Source: an uncultured Pelagibacteraceae bacterium
GTDB taxonomy: Bacteria; Pseudomonadota; Alphaproteobacteria; Pelagibacterales; Pelagibacteraceae
DNA length: 64,000 bases
NCBI GenBank assembly: GCA_902579115.1
Contig: CACHFP010000003.1
Location: forward strand, 37,001 to 101,000
Direction of reading: 5' to 3'
Shown here piece by piece: positions 23,745 through 31,812 of this stretch; within the stretch, counting starts at the first letter, position 1, and each line of letters begins with the position of its first letter. A model generated the notes under the pieces. The model saw nothing but the letters and a program-made list of their open reading frames with translations. It did not search any database and was not told where the DNA came from. A program made the position numbers and the translations under genes.

Positions 23745-23855
23745 ATGAGCGACAACGATTTTAAAAAAACTTATAGCGGTTTTACAAAATTTGTTCTATG
23801 GGGAACATTGGCAGTATTAGCTATATTAGTAATATTAGCTCTTACATTACTATAA
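23745..23855 (+). CDS. aa3-type cytochrome c oxidase subunit IV-like small membrane protein
   Basis: A 36-residue protein: a short polar N-terminus (MSDNDFKKTYSGFTKF) followed by one transmembrane helix to the C-terminus. This matches the tiny bacterial aa3 oxidase subunit IV family, which is often found directly upstream of the transhydrogenase genes in alphaproteobacteria, exactly as here (19 bp before pntAA). It would sit in the inner membrane at the periphery of cytochrome aa3. The identification rests on length, the Y.GF..F pattern and context. Confidence 0.65.
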   Translation: MSDNDFKKTYSGFTKFVLWGTLAVLAILVILALTLL

Positions 23856-23873
23856 TAAATAGAAAAATTTAAA

Positions 23874-24968
23874 ATGATAGTTGGTTCAATTAAAGAAAAT
23901 ACAGCATTAGAAAAAAGAGTTTCTTTAACTCCTGAGTCAGCGAAAAATATCATTGGACTTGGATTAAAAGTGTGTGTTGAAAAAGGTTATGCACTTCATC
24001 TCGGAATTGAGGACAAAGAATATAAAGATATTGGGGTTGAGATAAAGGCGTCATCAAAAGAAGTATTAAATTCAAGTGACTTAATTACGAAAGTAAATTG
24101 TCCCTCAGAAGACGAAATTGAAATTTTAAAAGCTAATACAATTTTAATTGGAATGCTTAATCCATCAAAAAATAAAAACCAAATTGATAAAATTATTAAT
24201 AAAAAAATTAAGCCTTTTTCTTTAGAATTATTACCTAGAATTACAAGAGCTCAATCAATGGACGTTTTATCTTCCCAATCTAATTTGGCTGGATATAGGG
24301 CCGTCGTTGATTGTGTTGCAGAATTTGAAAAAGCTGTGCCTATGATGATGACAGCGGCAGGTACCGTTCCAGCAGCAAAAGTTTTGGTTATTGGAGCAGG
24401 CGTGGCAGGTTTACAAGCTATTGCTACCGCTAAAAGATTAGGCGCGATTGTTTCAGCAACAGACGTAAGAGCAGCATCTAAAGAACAAGTAGAGAGCTTA
24501 GGAGGTAAATTTTTAACAGTTGAACAAAACGAAGATATGGAAACTGCTAGTGGATACGCAAAAGAAGCATCAGATGAGTATAAAAAAAAACAAGCAGAAA
24601 TGATGAAAGAAGCTCTTAAAAAAAATGATATAGTTATATGCACAGCATTAATTCCTGGAAAACCTGCTCCAAGAATACTAACGGAGGATTTAGTTAAACT
24701 TATGAAACCTGGGTCAATTGTTTATGATTTAGCAGCAGAACAAGGAGGAAACTCTGCATTTTCAGAAGCAGGCAAAATTAATTCAGTAGGTGGGATAAAG
24801 ATAGTAGGAGTTAAAAGTCTAATGAATAGCTTACCACTTACTGCTTCAAGCTTATATGCTAAAAACTTATTTAGTTTTATTCGTAACTTGTATAGTAAAG
24901 AGAAGAAAGATTTTAACATTAATTTAGAAGACGAAATAATAGAAAAATCATTAATTAAAAGAGTTTAA
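23874..24968 (+). CDS. pntAA: NAD(P) transhydrogenase subunit alpha part 1 (NAD-binding domain I)
   Basis: A 364-residue soluble protein, the dI component of proton-translocating transhydrogenase. VGSIKENTALEKRVSLTPESA starts the alanine-dehydrogenase-like fold, RAQSMDVLSSQSNLAGYRAV is a signature of the family, and VLVIGAGVAGLQAIATAKRLGA near residue 170 is the NAD-binding Rossmann motif. As in many alphaproteobacteria, the alpha subunit is split in two; the membrane part follows after 2 bp. The complex couples the proton gradient to NADPH formation, important for this type of oligotroph. Confidence 0.95.
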   Translation: MIVGSIKENTALEKRVSLTPESAKNIIGLGLKVCVEKGYALHLGIEDKEYKDIGVEIKASSKEVLNSSDLITKVNCPSEDEIEILKANTILIGMLNPSKNKNQIDKIINKKIKPFSLELLPRITRAQSMDVLSSQSNLAGYRAVVDCVAEFEKAVPMMMTAAGTVPAAKVLVIGAGVAGLQAIATAKRLGAIVSATDVRAASKEQVESLGGKFLTVEQNEDMETASGYAKEASDEYKKKQAEMMKEALKKNDIVICTALIPGKPAPRILTEDLVKLMKPGSIVYDLAAEQGGNSAFSEAGKINSVGGIKIVGVKSLMNSLPLTASSLYAKNLFSFIRNLYSKEKKDFNINLEDEIIEKSLIKRV

Positions 24969-24970
24969 TT

Positions 24971-25282
24971 ATGGAAATAGATCCTTTTATATTTAGATTA
25001 AGTATTTTTATTTTATCTATCTTTATAGGTTATTATGTTGTATGGAGTGTTACCCCATCGCTTCATACCCCATTAATGTCGGTCACTAACGCTATTTCAT
25101 CAGTTATTATTGTAGGTGCTATCATTGCAGCTTTAGCAGGTACTTCTGAAAGTATTTTTAATACATCGAGTATCTTTGGATTTATAGCTATCATTTTAGC
25201 AGCAATAAATATTTTTGGGGGCTTTTTGGTAACTCAAAGAATGCTTCAAATGTACAAAAAAAAGAAAAATAAAAAGAAATGA
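24971..25282 (+). CDS. pntAB: NAD(P) transhydrogenase subunit alpha part 2 (membrane)
   Basis: A 103-residue integral membrane protein with about three helices. The segments SVTPSLHTPLMSVTNAISS and FGGFLVTQRMLQMYKKK are the highly conserved PntAB core and end. It forms domain II together with the N-terminal part of PntB and builds the proton channel. It overlaps pntB by 4 bp (ATGA). Confidence 0.95.
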   Translation: MEIDPFIFRLSIFILSIFIGYYVVWSVTPSLHTPLMSVTNAISSVIIVGAIIAALAGTSESIFNTSSIFGFIAIILAAINIFGGFLVTQRMLQMYKKKKNKKK

Positions 25283-26682
25283 TCTCAGCTAATCTAGCAG
25301 CAATTTTTTATTTAGTATCTGGAATATTATTTATTCTTGCGCTTAGAGGATTATCATCACCTGATACATCTAGACAAGGAAACTACTTCGGAGTTGCTGG
25401 AATGATAATTGCAATCGTAGTGACATTCCTATCAATTGGTAATTTTTCAACATCTCTAGTTTATGTAGTTATATTCCTAGTTATCGGTGGAGCAATCGGC
25501 GCTTTTATAGCTTTTAAAATTCCGATGACTGCAATGCCAGAACTAGTGGCTGGTTTTCACAGTTTAGTAGGTTTAGCAGCAGTTTTTGTTGCGATCGCAG
25601 CTTTTTTAAATCCCGCAGCTTTTAATCTAGGAAATGTCGGTGATATAAAATTAGCGAGTCTTATTGAGATGTCTATTGGAGCGGCAGTAGGAGCGATAAC
25701 TTTTTCAGGTTCTATAATAGCTTTTTTAAAGCTAAGAGGAATAATGTCTGGCGCCCCTATTACATTTAGTGGTCAGCACATTTTAAATTTGATACTTGGA
25801 ATAGGTATTTTTGTTTTAATTTTTTATCTATGTAAAACTCAATCTACGAATATTTTTTGGACTGTAATTATAATCTCATTTCTTGTCGGAGTTTTATTAA
25901 TTATCCCTATAGGAGGAGCAGATATGCCTGTAGTAATTTCAATGCTTAATTCCTATTCTGGGTGGGCTGCAGCTGGAATAGGTTTTACATTAGAAAATAC
26001 TGCTTTGATTATAACAGGTGCGCTTGTCGGATCCTCAGGAGCAATACTTTCATATATAATGTGTAAAGCCATGAACAGATCTTTTGTAAGCGTAATTCTA
26101 GGTGGTTTTGGAGCGGACAATTCTTCTGATGATAAAAAAGAAAAGAAAGATCAAAAGTCAGTTAAAAGTGGTAACGCAGAGGATGCGGCTTTTTTAATGA
26201 AAAATGCCTCATCTGTAATTATAGTTCCAGGCTACGGTATGGCCGTAGCTCAAGCACAACACGCTCTAAGAGAGATGGTAGATAAATTAAAAAAAAATGA
26301 CATTAAAGTTACATATGCTATTCATCCAGTAGCGGGAAGAATGCCAGGACATATGAATGTACTTTTAGCTGAAGCGAATGTTCCATACGACGAAGTTTTT
26401 GAATTAGAGGATATAAATAATGATTTTGCTAACGCAGACGTAGCTTTTGTTATCGGTGCTAATGATGTTACCAACCCAGTTGCTAAAACTGATCCAAAAA
26501 GTCCGATATTTGGAATGCCAGTTCTTGACGTTGAAAAGTCTAAATCAGTTTTATTCGTGAAAAGAAGTTTATCACCTGGTTACGCAGGAATTGATAATGA
26601 GCTATTTTATAAAGATAATACACTTATGTTATTTGCTGATGCAAAAAAGATGACAGAAGAAATTGTTAAAAACCTGGATTAA
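25279..26682 (+). CDS. pntB: NAD(P) transhydrogenase subunit beta
   Basis: A 467-residue protein with about nine N-terminal transmembrane helices and a soluble NADP-binding domain III. AGFHSLVGLAAVFVA and IGGADMPVVISMLNSYSGWA are conserved channel segments. The C-terminal domain shows VIIVPGYGMAVAQAQHALRE, HPVAGRMPGHMNVLLAEA and VIGANDVTNPVA, the NADP-binding motifs. A short Lys/Asp-rich linker (near residue 285) joins membrane and soluble parts. The last base of the stop codon is the first base of the transaldolase ATG. Confidence 0.96.
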   Translation: MISANLAAIFYLVSGILFILALRGLSSPDTSRQGNYFGVAGMIIAIVVTFLSIGNFSTSLVYVVIFLVIGGAIGAFIAFKIPMTAMPELVAGFHSLVGLAAVFVAIAAFLNPAAFNLGNVGDIKLASLIEMSIGAAVGAITFSGSIIAFLKLRGIMSGAPITFSGQHILNLILGIGIFVLIFYLCKTQSTNIFWTVIIISFLVGVLLIIPIGGADMPVVISMLNSYSGWAAAGIGFTLENTALIITGALVGSSGAILSYIMCKAMNRSFVSVILGGFGADNSSDDKKEKKDQKSVKSGNAEDAAFLMKNASSVIIVPGYGMAVAQAQHALREMVDKLKKNDIKVTYAIHPVAGRMPGHMNVLLAEANVPYDEVFELEDINNDFANADVAFVIGANDVTNPVAKTDPKSPIFGMPVLDVEKSKSVLFVKRSLSPGYAGIDNELFYKDNTLMLFADAKKMTEEIVKNLD

Positions 26683-27380
26683 TGAAAACTAAAATTTTTT
26701 GTGATATAGCAGATTATAAAACAATAAAATTTTATAATAATAAAAATTTTGTTGATGGCTTTACTACAAATCCAAGTTTAATGAGATTAGCTGGTGCAAA
26801 AAATTACAAAAATTATTGCTTAAAATTGTTAAAAATTTGTAAAAAAAAACCAATTTCATTTGAAGTTTTTGCTGACAATAAAAAAGACATGCTCAAACAA
26901 GCTTATAAAATTAATTCTTGGGGTAAAAATGTGTATGTTAAAATTCCTGTTGTAAATTCGAGAGGGAAGTTCATGGGTCCAGTTATTAAAGAGCTAAGTA
27001 AAAAAGGTGTAAAACTTAATATAACCGCGGTGTACAACAACGAACAAACTAAAAAAATCTACAAGCAACTAAATAAGAATTCTAAATCAATAATATCAAT
27101 ATTTGCTGGTCGTATGGCTGATAAAGGCAAAGATCCAGTGCCAATTTTTAAAAAAAGTATTTCTTTAACAAAAAAGAACAAAAATATTGAGATACTTTGG
27201 GCTAGTACTAGAGAACCTTATAACTATATCCAAGCGAAACAAATTAAATGTAATATAATAACTATGCCTCCAAAAGTTATTAATCAAATTAATTCTTTTG
27301 GAAAAAGTTTTAAAGAAATGACTATCGACACAGTGAAGGGTTTTTTAAAAGATAGTAAAAAATCTAAATTTAATCTTTAA
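26682..27380 (+). CDS. Transaldolase / fructose-6-phosphate aldolase family
   Basis: A 232-residue TIM-barrel enzyme of the short transaldolase family. FCDIADYKTIKFY at the N-terminus, DGFTTNPSLMRLAG near residue 24 and NVYVKIPVVNSRG near residue 85 (with the Schiff-base Lys in VKIP) are diagnostic, followed by LNITAVYNNEQ and ISIFAGRMADKGKDP. It interconverts pentose-phosphate intermediates; FSA-type aldolase activity cannot be excluded from sequence. It is translationally coupled to pntB by a one-base overlap, an unusual partner. Confidence 0.88.
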   Translation: MKTKIFCDIADYKTIKFYNNKNFVDGFTTNPSLMRLAGAKNYKNYCLKLLKICKKKPISFEVFADNKKDMLKQAYKINSWGKNVYVKIPVVNSRGKFMGPVIKELSKKGVKLNITAVYNNEQTKKIYKQLNKNSKSIISIFAGRMADKGKDPVPIFKKSISLTKKNKNIEILWASTREPYNYIQAKQIKCNIITMPPKVINQINSFGKSFKEMTIDTVKGFLKDSKKSKFNL

Positions 27381-27413
27381 AAGATATTAATATAATTGTT
27401 TTAATATTCTATT

Positions 27414-27490
<77 letters not shown>

Positions 27491-27495
27491 ATGAA

Positions 27496-27699
27496 TTATT
27501 TCTTCTTAATATTTATTGCTTGAAGCTTATCTTTCTCCTCTTTGATATCGTAAAATATTCTTTGTTCTTCTTTTAAAACTCTCAATTTAGAGTCTTCAAG
27601 AGCAGATACATGAAGAAAAATATCTTTATTTGTTTCATCATCAGTGATAAAACCATATCCTTTTTTGGCGTTGAACCACTTAACTTTACCAGATGGCAT
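27496..27699 (-). CDS. Cold-shock protein, CspA family
   Basis: A 67-residue single cold-shock domain. GKVKWFNAKKGYGFI holds RNP1 and DIFLHVSAL holds RNP2, the aromatic RNA-binding surface. The start at 27699 is chosen because an AGAGGA ribosome-binding site lies 7 bases upstream; a possible ATG 15 bases further up would include that site inside the gene. It acts as a nucleic-acid chaperone in the cytoplasm. The C-terminal half is unusually charged (KEEQRIFYDIKEEKDK). Confidence 0.92.
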   Translation of the reverse strand: MPSGKVKWFNAKKGYGFITDDETNKDIFLHVSALEDSKLRVLKEEQRIFYDIKEEKDKLQAINIKKK

Positions 27700-27729
27700 T
27701 TTTAATCCTCTCATTTTAATTTAATAAAT

Positions 27730-27924
27730 TTAGTATCTATTTTTAAGTTTTTGGAGTTTTTTAACTCTCTTTAAGTTTTCTGTCTGAATTCTTTTTTTTC
27801 TCTCAGACGGTTTTTCATAAGTGCTCTTCATTTTCATTATTTTGAAGAAGCCTTCTTTTTGAAGTTTTCTTTTTAGAACTCTAATAGCCTGTTCTACATT
27901 ATTATCTTTTACTTCTATTTTAAT
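27730..27924 (-). CDS. rpsU: Ribosomal protein S21, ATT start codon
   Basis: A 64-residue S21 homolog: KIEVKDNNVEQAIRVLKRKL at the N-terminus, EGFFKIMKMKSTYEKPSERK in the middle, and a basic C-terminal helix. The frame has no ATG, GTG or TTG at the family's conserved beginning. The best start is ATT at 27924-27922, 5 bases after a perfect GGAGG, with an in-frame stop only 15 bases upstream. A CTG between them overlaps the GGAGG and is less likely. AUU starts are known in infC, where they give autoregulation by IF3. Confidence 0.88.
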   Translation of the reverse strand: MKIEVKDNNVEQAIRVLKRKLQKEGFFKIMKMKSTYEKPSERKKRIQTENLKRVKKLQKLKNRY

Positions 27925-27975
27925 AAAAACCTCCAGTTAATTTTCATGCTAGTTATCATTAGAATTAAAGTTTGT

Positions 27976-28560
27976 CTAGAGAGAAGCTGCTTGAGCTTTT
28001 TTTTCCTCTCTTAATTTAGCTTTTCTTTCTCTTTCAATCCTTCTCTTAGCTTTATCTAAACTTTTTTGGAAGGCCTCCTGGGTGCAAAGAGCTAAAATTA
28101 CAGGGTCTCTGGGTTTTAAATTTGAGAAGTTCCAATAACTTCTTTTTCTAATTAGAGATACCGTTCCTTTTGTGCTTCCAACTAATTTAGAAATCTGTCC
28201 ATCTGTCAATTCAGAGGCATTTTTACATAGCCATAAAATTGCATCTGGACGATCTTGCCTTTTTGATAATGGAGTGTATTTTGGTTTCTTTCTCTCTTTA
28301 ACTTGAACTTCATCATGTTTTTTTATTAAACTTAATTTTTTTGACGGATCTTTAGAACAAGACTCAATTTCCTCTCTAGAAAGTTGTCCTGCTAAAATTG
28401 GATTATACGCTTTTATTCCCTTAGCAACATCTCCATCTGCTATACCTTTGATTTCCAACTCGTGCAAATTACAAAACTCTGCTATTTGTTTAAATGTTAA
28501 GGTTGTGTTCTCTACAAGCCAAACAGCTGTAGCTTTTGGCATGAAAGGGGTATCGGTCAT
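27976..28560 (-). CDS. trcR: DUF1013 protein, cell-cycle transcriptional regulator TrcR
   Basis: A 194-residue protein with the near-invariant alphaproteobacterial start FMPKATAVWLVENTTLTFKQ, the GIADGDVAKGIKAYNP segment and a second helix-turn-helix-like part (DAILWLCKNASELTDGQISKLVGSTKGTV near residue 105), ending in a basic coiled coil. This is the DUF1013 family, described in alphaproteobacteria as the cell-cycle regulator TrcR. The gene lies 51 bp from rpsU and 4 bp from rpmE on the same strand. Confidence 0.88.
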   Translation of the reverse strand: MTDTPFMPKATAVWLVENTTLTFKQIAEFCNLHELEIKGIADGDVAKGIKAYNPILAGQLSREEIESCSKDPSKKLSLIKKHDEVQVKERKKPKYTPLSKRQDRPDAILWLCKNASELTDGQISKLVGSTKGTVSLIRKRSYWNFSNLKPRDPVILALCTQEAFQKSLDKAKRRIERERKAKLREEKKAQAASL

Positions 28561-28564
28561 AATT

Positions 28565-28789
28565 TTATTTTTTTAATCTTAAATTACTAAATTTTTTATT
28601 ATACTTACTCACTCTTCCTTTATCTAAAATTTTTTGAGCTCCACCAGTCCACGCATAATGAGATTTTGGATCAATATCCAATTTTAGAGTATCGTTTTCT
28701 TTACCCCAAGTAGACCTTGTTTCAAATTCTGATCCATCAGTCATTATGACTTTTATCTTGTGATAGTTAGGATGTAAGTTTTTTTTCAT
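28565..28789 (-). CDS. rpmE: Ribosomal protein L31
   Basis: A 74-residue protein: [36 protein letters not shown] and [21 protein letters not shown] follow the alphaproteobacterial L31 pattern. It has no cysteines, so it is the zinc-free form. It belongs to the large ribosomal subunit. It is followed by trcR after 4 bp. Confidence 0.93.
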   Translation of the reverse strand: MKKNLHPNYHKIKVIMTDGSEFETRSTWGKENDTLKLDIDPKSHYAWTGGAQKILDKGRVSKYNKKFSNLRLKK

Positions 28790-28830
28790 GAGCGGTGTTT
28801 TATATTAATAATAGTTTATACTCAATATAT

Positions 28831-29619
28831 TTATTTTTTAATTAATCCCCTCAATTCTTCATGAATAAAGGAGTTAGATGCCAAAATGTTCTTTTTTAAA
28901 GGAAACTTTTCGTCATCTTCAAAAAAATCTACATAACCTCCAGCTTCTTTTAAAATTATGATACCTGCAGCTATATCCCAATAATTAAGCTCTCTTTGCC
29001 AATATCCATCAAATCTTCCACAAGCTACATAAGCAATGTCCAAGGCAGCGCTTCCAAACTTTCTTACATTAGAAACATTTTTTGAGACATTAATATATTC
29101 AGAAAAAATTTTATCTTTAATTTTGCTAGCTCCTTTAGGGCCGCCAGTTACTACGAGAGCATCATCGATTTTCTTTTTATTAGAAACTCTTATTCTTGAA
29201 TTATTGAGGAAAGATCCATTACCTTTTTCAGCGCAAAACATTTCATTCATAATAGGATTAAATATAACACCACATTTAACTTCACTATTTTCCTCATAAG
29301 CAATTGATATTGCAAATTGAGGTATACCATTTAAAAAGTTCATTGTTCCATCTATTGGATCAACTATCCATCTATTATCCAAATTAGATTTATTTATTAT
29401 TCCCGTTTCTTCAGTTACTATCCCGTAATCTGGGTGAGCTTTTTGTAATTCGTCTATTATAATTTTTTCGGTTCTTTTATCTGCTGATGTTACGAAATCT
29501 CCAGGACCTTTAGTTGAAACTTGTAAATTTTCTATTTCTCCAAAATCTCTTATAAGTGATCTTGAAGCTTTCATACATGCTCTTGTTATTAAATTAATTT
29601 GAGGAGAATTTAATCTCAT
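28831..29619 (-). CDS. Inositol monophosphatase family protein (SuhB-like)
   Basis: A 262-residue Mg2+-dependent phosphatase. EETG near residue 70, WIVDPIDGTMNF near residue 88 and NYWDIAAGIIILKEAGG near residue 215 supply the metal-binding acids of the family. The substrate may be inositol-1-phosphate or another small phosphate ester. The start codon overlaps the stop of efp by one base, so the two are co-translated; the pairing of efp with a suhB-like gene is common in alphaproteobacteria. Confidence 0.9.
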   Translation of the reverse strand: MRLNSPQINLITRACMKASRSLIRDFGEIENLQVSTKGPGDFVTSADKRTEKIIIDELQKAHPDYGIVTEETGIINKSNLDNRWIVDPIDGTMNFLNGIPQFAISIAYEENSEVKCGVIFNPIMNEMFCAEKGNGSFLNNSRIRVSNKKKIDDALVVTGGPKGASKIKDKIFSEYINVSKNVSNVRKFGSAALDIAYVACGRFDGYWQRELNYWDIAAGIIILKEAGGYVDFFEDDEKFPLKKNILASNSFIHEELRGLIKK

Positions 29620-30182
29620 TAGTTGATTCTTTTTACATATTCAAGTGTTCGAGTATCAATAATTATTTTTTCACCGCTTTCTATAAATGGTGGGACATTA
29701 ATTTTAATACCGCAATCAAGAAGAGCAGGTTTATAAGATGATGAAGCTGTTTGATTTTTAATAGCGACATCCGTAGTTTCAATTGTACATTCAATATTAT
29801 TTGGTAACTCAATTGATATCGGCTTATCTTTCATAAAAGAAATTGTAACTTCTAAATTTTCTTTTAATAATTTATACTGTTCTCCAGCTATAGATTTCGA
29901 TATTTCCACTTGTTCATAAGTATTGTTATCCATAAAATGGCAACTATCTCCATCTAAGTACAAAAAATTAAATTTTTTTTCATCAACTTCTGCTTTTTCT
30001 ACTGTTTCGCTTGATCTAAATCTTTCATTTAGCTTTGTACCTTTGATAACACTTTTTAATTCTACCTGATTAAAAGCCCCACCTTTCCCAGGCTTAACAT
30101 GTTGAGTTTTAAGAACATTCCAATAGTCATTTTTATGTTCAATTATCATTCCAGGTTTAATTTCAATAGCAGTTATTTTCAT
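29619..30182 (-). CDS. efp: Elongation factor P
   Basis: A 187-residue three-domain protein. HVKPGKGGAFNQVELK carries the exposed Lys33 at the tip of domain I, the site for beta-lysylation in many bacteria, and the C-terminal DCGIKINVPPFIESGEKIIIDTRT is typical. EF-P relieves ribosome stalling at polyproline. It overlaps thiE by 4 bp. No modification enzyme is encoded nearby. Confidence 0.95.
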   Translation of the reverse strand: MKITAIEIKPGMIIEHKNDYWNVLKTQHVKPGKGGAFNQVELKSVIKGTKLNERFRSSETVEKAEVDEKKFNFLYLDGDSCHFMDNNTYEQVEISKSIAGEQYKLLKENLEVTISFMKDKPISIELPNNIECTIETTDVAIKNQTASSSYKPALLDCGIKINVPPFIESGEKIIIDTRTLEYVKRIN

Positions 30183-30781
30183 TTGAATTTTCTAATTGCA
30201 AGTTCCGGTTTTAATTTGGGGTTATCCCAAATAAAACTTGATATTGCAATATATTTTGCTCCTGCTCTTATTAATTTTTTGTAATTTTTATTGTTTACTC
30301 CACCTATTGCCACAATAGGTTTTTTTACGTTCTTTTTTGCCCATCTCAAAATATTAAGATCGGCTTTTATTGCATTTTGCTTAAGTTTGGATTTAAAAAA
30401 AGATCCAAAAGCAATATAAGTTGCATTATTTTTTATTGCATTAGTTGCAAGTTTTTTTGAGTTATGACATGTAATACCAAATATTTTGTTTTTGAGTTTT
30501 TTTCTAGCCTTTGAGAACGATCCATCGTGTTGACCCATATGACATCCATCAGCGTTTATTTTCGATGCTAAAATAAAATTATCATTAATGATAAACTTAA
30601 CTTTATGCTTAGTGGTAATTTTTATAATTCTTTTAGATAAATTAATAAGTTTTTTTTGACTCAAATTTTTTAATCTTAATTGAAAAAACTTCACATTCTT
30701 AAAAGACAATACTTTATCTAAACTAGCGAAGAAATTCTGATCAATTTTATTAGGTGAAATTAAGTATACTAATTTCTTCAA
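30179..30781 (-). CDS. thiE: Thiamine phosphate synthase
   Basis: A 200-residue TIM-barrel enzyme that joins HMP-PP and thiazole phosphate. FFQLRLKNLSQKKL near residue 34, FIINDNFILASKINADGCHMGQHDGS near residue 65 and IVAIGGVNNKNYKKLIRAGAKYIA near residue 155 are the conserved substrate and phosphate loops. thiD lies elsewhere in this window (48661). No ThiC or thiazole genes and no TPP riboswitch were seen; cultured SAR11 are known to depend on external HMP. Confidence 0.85.
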   Translation of the reverse strand: MKKLVYLISPNKIDQNFFASLDKVLSFKNVKFFQLRLKNLSQKKLINLSKRIIKITTKHKVKFIINDNFILASKINADGCHMGQHDGSFSKARKKLKNKIFGITCHNSKKLATNAIKNNATYIAFGSFFKSKLKQNAIKADLNILRWAKKNVKKPIVAIGGVNNKNYKKLIRAGAKYIAISSFIWDNPKLKPELAIRKFK

Positions 30782-30786
30782 ATGTT

Positions 30787-31803
30787 TTAGGCCGCAAATT
30801 CTTTCTCTAATTCTTCAGACCACTCCCCTTTAGATGACAGACCATTCATTTTAGCTCTATGGTTAAAGGCTTTTTGAATATTTTCTGTATTTTCTTGATT
30901 TTTTCCAAATTCCTTTAATGCACTTGCTTGCAAACCTCTTCCATAAGAGAAAGTAATTAAAAAATTACTATCATTTATTTTGTTTATTTCATTAAGATTT
31001 TTACTGGATTCAATTTCAGACTGACCGCCCGATAAAAAAGCAATTCCAGGAACATCACTTGGAACATTTTTTTTTAAGCAGTCTAAAGTTTTTTTTGCAA
31101 TTTCTTCTGCATTAGATTTATCTTTACACTCCGAGCCAGGTATAACCATATTAGGTTTTAGAACAGTTCCTTTCAAATCAACTTTATGTATTTCTAGTTC
31201 GTTATAACACTCATTAAGTACATTTGTTGTAACTTGATAGCATTTATCAATGTTATGCGAACCATCCATCAAAACTTCTGGTTCGACTATCGGCACCATT
31301 TTATTTTCTTGGACTAAAGCAGCGTATCTTGCTAATGCGTGGGCATTAGACTTAACAGATTGGGCAGATGGAAATTTATCTGAAATTTTATAGACAGCTC
31401 TCCATTTTGTAAATCTCGCACCTAAATCATAATATTCTTTTAATCTTTCGCGTAAACCATCTAAACCTTCTGTTACAGTTTCATCACTAGATCCAGCAAG
31501 AGGTTTAGCACCTCTATCAACTTTTATTCCTGGCACAGCTCCATGTTTAGATATTAATTCTGGAATTGATGGTCCAAAGGTAGTTTTTTGTCTTATTGTT
31601 TCATCAAATAAAATTACTCCCCCAATAAAATCTTTCATAGCACTTGAGTCAAAAAGTGTTTGTCTAAAATTTAGTCTATTTTTTTCTAAATTTTCAACAT
31701 TTATACTTTTAAATCTTTTAGCTATTGTTCCAGTGCTTTCATCTGCAGCAAGGATACCTTTTCCTTTAGCGCACATTTTTTTAGCTATTTCATTTAACGT
31801 CAT
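30787..31803 (-). CDS. fba: Fructose-bisphosphate aldolase, class I
   Basis: A 338-residue Schiff-base aldolase of the animal-type class I family. GKGILAADESTGTIAKRF near residue 13, RFTKWRAVYKI near residue 132 and DLKGTVLKPNMVIPGSE (with the Schiff-base Lys) near residue 208 are diagnostic, and FSYGRGLQASAL near the C-terminus binds phosphate. It cleaves or forms fructose-1,6-bisphosphate. It lies 9 bp from pgk in the tkt-pgk-fba operon. Confidence 0.94.
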   Translation of the reverse strand: MTLNEIAKKMCAKGKGILAADESTGTIAKRFKSINVENLEKNRLNFRQTLFDSSAMKDFIGGVILFDETIRQKTTFGPSIPELISKHGAVPGIKVDRGAKPLAGSSDETVTEGLDGLRERLKEYYDLGARFTKWRAVYKISDKFPSAQSVKSNAHALARYAALVQENKMVPIVEPEVLMDGSHNIDKCYQVTTNVLNECYNELEIHKVDLKGTVLKPNMVIPGSECKDKSNAEEIAKKTLDCLKKNVPSDVPGIAFLSGGQSEIESSKNLNEINKINDSNFLITFSYGRGLQASALKEFGKNQENTENIQKAFNHRAKMNGLSSKGEWSEELEKEFAA

Positions 31804-31812
31804 AGCGGTTAT

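Noticed and set aside
30179-30850. TPP riboswitch upstream of thiE
   Set aside because: thiE is separated from the aldolase gene by only 5 bp and no thi-box sequence is visible; the same holds for thiD, which has 3 bp upstream.
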